From Pseudomonadota bacterium (GTDB taxonomy: Bacteria; Pseudomonadota; Gammaproteobacteria; Steroidobacterales; Steroidobacteraceae), in assembly GCA_021779875.1 (NCBI GenBank), contig JAJXZV010000079.1, positions 1 through 7,659 of the forward strand: a stretch of 7,659 nucleotides of DNA. The letters are read 5' to 3'. The notes below the pieces were generated by a model. The model saw only the letters and a program-made list of their open reading frames with translations. It ran no database searches and was not told the origin of the DNA. Below, piece after piece: positions 6,375-7,659 of this stretch (position 1 is the first letter of the stretch; each line of letters starts with the position of its first letter). The position numbers were made by a program, and so were the translations under genes.

Positions 6375-6380
6375 ATTATA
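6375..6380 (-). promoter_or_regulatory. Consensus -10 box TATAAT before the M50-trpS-scpAB-rluB-like operon
   Basis: Read on the - strand, 6380-6375 is exactly TATAAT and overlaps the yciO stop codon (GTA TAA). Transcription would begin near 6368 and leave a leader of about 50 bases before the TTG start at 6319. No good -35 is found at 16-18 bases spacing (CCCTTT or CCCCTT), so the promoter call is tentative. It sits at the edge of the only AT-rich island in the window (about 6299-6350), which also holds a second box, TATAAC at 6327-6322, too close to the TTG start except for a leaderless message. Confidence 0.4.
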
Positions 6381-7011
6381 CGGATGCCGCCGATGCAAAG
6401 GGGCTCACATCGCCGCGGCCCGCGCGCACCACCACCGCGTGATCCCCGGACAGATCGATGACCGACGTGGGGATCAATCCGCAGGTGCCGCCGTCGAGCA
6501 CCAGGTCGACGCTGTGCCCGAGCCGGTGATGGATCTCCTGGGCGTCCGTGAGCGGCAGTTCCTCGCCCGGCAGCAACAGGGTCGAACTCATGATCGGCTC
6601 GCCGAGCTCCGCCAGCAGCAGCGCCGTGACCGGATGGTCCGGCACCCGCAGCCCGATGGTGCCGCGGCGCTCGTGCTTCAGGCGCCGCGGGGTCTCGCGC
6701 GAGGCCTTCAGCAGGAAGGTGTACGGTCCCGGCGTGTGCGCCCGCAACAGCCGGTATTGCCAGTTCTCCACCAGCGCGTACTTGCCGACGTCGCCCAGAT
6801 CCCGGCACACGAGGGTGAAGTGGTGGTGCCGGTCGGCGCGGCGGATCTGGCGGATGCGCTCGAGCGCGTTCTTGTCGCCGATGTGGCAGCCGAGCGCGTA
6901 GCACGAGTCCGTCGGGTAGACGATCACGCCGCCGTCGCGCAGCACCTGCACGGCCTGGCGGATGTAGCGCTGCTGCGGCGAGATCGGGTGCAGTTGCAGG
7001 TAGATGGCCAT
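6376..7011 (-). CDS. yciO: YciO, Sua5/YrdC-fold protein
   Basis: The 211 residues match the YciO branch of the Sua5/YciO/YrdC superfamily. Landmarks in order are VYPTDSCYALGC (31-42), FTLVCRDL (65-72), TPGPYTFLLKAS (93-104), TIGLRVPDHP (118-127), SSTLLLPGEE (142-151), PTSVIDLSG (181-189) and VVRAGRGDVSPF (194-205). The superfamily includes TsaC and Sua5, which make threonylcarbamoyl-AMP for the tRNA t6A modification. YciO is a separate branch whose role is unsettled, so a t6A function should not be assumed. There is no Sua5-type C-terminal domain. E. coli YciO, as I recall it, has Gly where Cys37 stands here. The start at 7011 is the natural one but has no clear ribosome site, and the divergent yciB gene starts only 22 bases away. 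Confidence 0.93.
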   Translation of the reverse strand: MAIYLQLHPISPQQRYIRQAVQVLRDGGVIVYPTDSCYALGCHIGDKNALERIRQIRRADRHHHFTLVCRDLGDVGKYALVENWQYRLLRAHTPGPYTFLLKASRETPRRLKHERRGTIGLRVPDHPVTALLLAELGEPIMSSTLLLPGEELPLTDAQEIHHRLGHSVDLVLDGGTCGLIPTSVIDLSGDHAVVVRAGRGDVSPFASAASV

Positions 7012-7021
7012 CGAGGTCGGC

Positions 7022-7028
7022 TATGATA
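7022..7028. promoter_or_regulatory. Near-symmetric -10 element shared by divergent yciO and yciB
   Basis: The 22-base gap holds CTATGATAC at 7021-7029. On the + strand TATGAT (7022-7027) matches the -10 consensus at five of six bases and would start transcription at about 7034, the A of the yciB ATG. On the - strand TATCAT (7028-7023) also matches at five of six and would start at about 7016, five bases before the yciO ATG. A possible - strand -35, TCGACG (7050-7045, four of six), sits 16 bases away. No good + strand -35 is present. Confidence 0.4.
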
Positions 7029-7033
7029 CGCGG

Positions 7034-7582
7034 ATGGAACTGCTCGTCGAATGGTCTCCGTTGATCATTTTCTTCTTGTCCTTCAAGCTCTTCGGCATGT
7101 ATTGGGCCACGGCGGCGCTGATGCTCGCCTGCTGCGTGCCGCTCCTCTGGCATCGCCTGCGGACCGGGCGGTTCAAGATCATGCACCTGATCACCCTGGG
7201 CCTGGCGCTGGCGCTCGGCAGCGCGACCTTGCTGCTGCACGATGCGCGCTTCATCCAGTTGAAACCCACGGTGCTGCTCGGTCTGACCGCCGCCGCCTTC
7301 CTGGGCAGCAGCCTGCTCGGCCGCCGACCCCTGGCCCAGCGCCTGCTCGAGTCGGTGTTCGATCAGCCGCTCGCCGTGTCGGCGGGGGCCTGGACCCGGC
7401 TGAACGTCGCCTGGAGCGGCTGGTTCGCCCTGCTGGCGGCCGCGAACCTGTACGTCGCACGCCATTTCAGCGAGAACGCGTGGGTGAACTTCAAGCTGTT
7501 CGGCATCGGTGCGGCCATGATGCTGTTCATGATCCCGCAGGTCCTCTGGCTCTCGGGCCGCAGCGCCGGAGCCTCGGCGTGA
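7034..7582 (+). CDS. yciB: Septation-associated inner-membrane protein YciB/IspZ
   Basis: The 182 residues match the YciB (IspZ, intracellular septation protein A) family, inner-membrane proteins tied to cell division and envelope integrity. Conserved stretches are FKLFGMYWATAAL at 17-29, LHDARFIQLKPTVL at 68-81, WTRLNVAWSGWFALLAAANLYVA at 120-142 and WVNFKLFG at 150-157. Hydrophobic segments predict about five membrane helices, near 9-28, 30-40/51-68, 77-95, 123-142 and 151-174. An in-frame ATG at 7004 would add ten residues that overlap the yciO start and do not fit the family, so I choose 7034. No Shine-Dalgarno sequence precedes it, and the nearest -10-like box would start transcription at the ATG, suggesting a leaderless message. 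The stop overlaps the BolA-family GTG by four bases. Confidence 0.93.
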   Translation: MELLVEWSPLIIFFLSFKLFGMYWATAALMLACCVPLLWHRLRTGRFKIMHLITLGLALALGSATLLLHDARFIQLKPTVLLGLTAAAFLGSSLLGRRPLAQRLLESVFDQPLAVSAGAWTRLNVAWSGWFALLAAANLYVARHFSENAWVNFKLFGIGAAMMLFMIPQVLWLSGRSAGASA

Positions 7583-7659
7583 GCCGCGCCGAGCAGATTC
7601 GGCGGCGGCTCGAGGAGCGCTTCGGCCCGGCGCGTCTCGAGGTGGTGGACGAGAGCCGC
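7579..7659 (+). CDS. BolA-family protein, N-terminal part (runs off the window)
   Basis: GTG at 7579 opens a frame of 27 codons to the window edge: SRAEQIRRRLEERF, then ARLEVVDESR. This fits the start of BolA-family proteins, where a first helix is followed by a strand reading (L)EVVDES and then the conserved His-rich region, which is cut off here. BolA proteins act with monothiol glutaredoxins in iron-sulfur handling or, for BolA itself, in morphology and stress response. Which subtype this is cannot be told from 27 residues. The GTGA overlap with the yciB stop implies coupled translation. Confidence 0.8.
   Translation, partial: MSRAEQIRRRLEERFGPARLEVVDESR

Noticed and set aside
4686..6461. 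591-residue + strand open frame opposite trpS and the M50 gene
   Set aside because: It shadows two clearly conserved genes and shows no domain of its own.
7004..7033. Upstream ATG at 7004 for yciB
   Set aside because: It would overlap the yciO start and add ten residues that do not fit the family N-terminus.
1..7659. Search for CRISPR arrays, tRNA or rRNA genes, insertion sequences and defence or toxin-antitoxin genes
   Set aside because: No spaced direct repeats, cloverleaf, transposase motif or small toxin-antitoxin pair was seen by eye. The window is filled by core genes.

Overview
The window is very GC-rich, almost fully coding chromosomal DNA. Its gene set (YciK-type dehydrogenase, RluB-type protein, ScpA/ScpB, TrpS, minimal M50 protease, YciO, YciB/IspZ, BolA-like) and the long TrpS with an inserted segment point to a high-GC gammaproteobacterium, probably near Lysobacterales/Xanthomonadales or Nevskiales/Steroidobacterales. 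That placement rests on remembered family resemblance, not a search. I see no phage, transposon, CRISPR, tRNA or rRNA signature and no gene-free stretch over about 110 bases. This is ordinary core-genome territory with a few odd details.

Layout. (1) 1-78: C-terminal tail of an unidentified + strand gene. (2) 187-2051, + strand: a YciK-like short-chain dehydrogenase, then an exported alpha/beta-hydrolase of the MetX-like fold. (3) 2006-6319, - strand: a tightly packed operon read in the order M50 protease, trpS, scpA, scpB, rluB-like. Every junction is an overlap of 4, 4, 0 and 1 bases. Its last gene runs 46 bases into the 3' end of the hydrolase gene. (4) 6376-7011, - strand: yciO, separated from the operon by a short AT-rich island with a TATAAT box and a small GC hairpin. 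(5) 7034-7659, + strand: yciB/ispZ and the first 27 codons of a BolA-family gene, diverging from yciO across only 22 bases.

How the genes fit together. ScpA and ScpB are the kleisin and winged-helix partners of the SMC condensin, so their co-translation makes sense. trpS (tryptophan charging), the membrane protease and the RluB-like protein share the transcript but not an evident pathway. YciB is an inner-membrane protein linked to septation and envelope integrity. YciO is a Sua5/YrdC-fold protein.

Most worth a second look: the RluB-like protein keeps its S4 domain and overall fold but has proline where the family has its catalytic aspartate, and the nearby NRxVRR-type motif is also altered. 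TrpS carries a four-cysteine pattern very close to the one reported to hold an iron-sulfur cluster in the Thermotoga enzyme. The yciO/yciB gap contains a nearly symmetric -10 element that could fire in both directions. No undescribed multi-gene system is evident.
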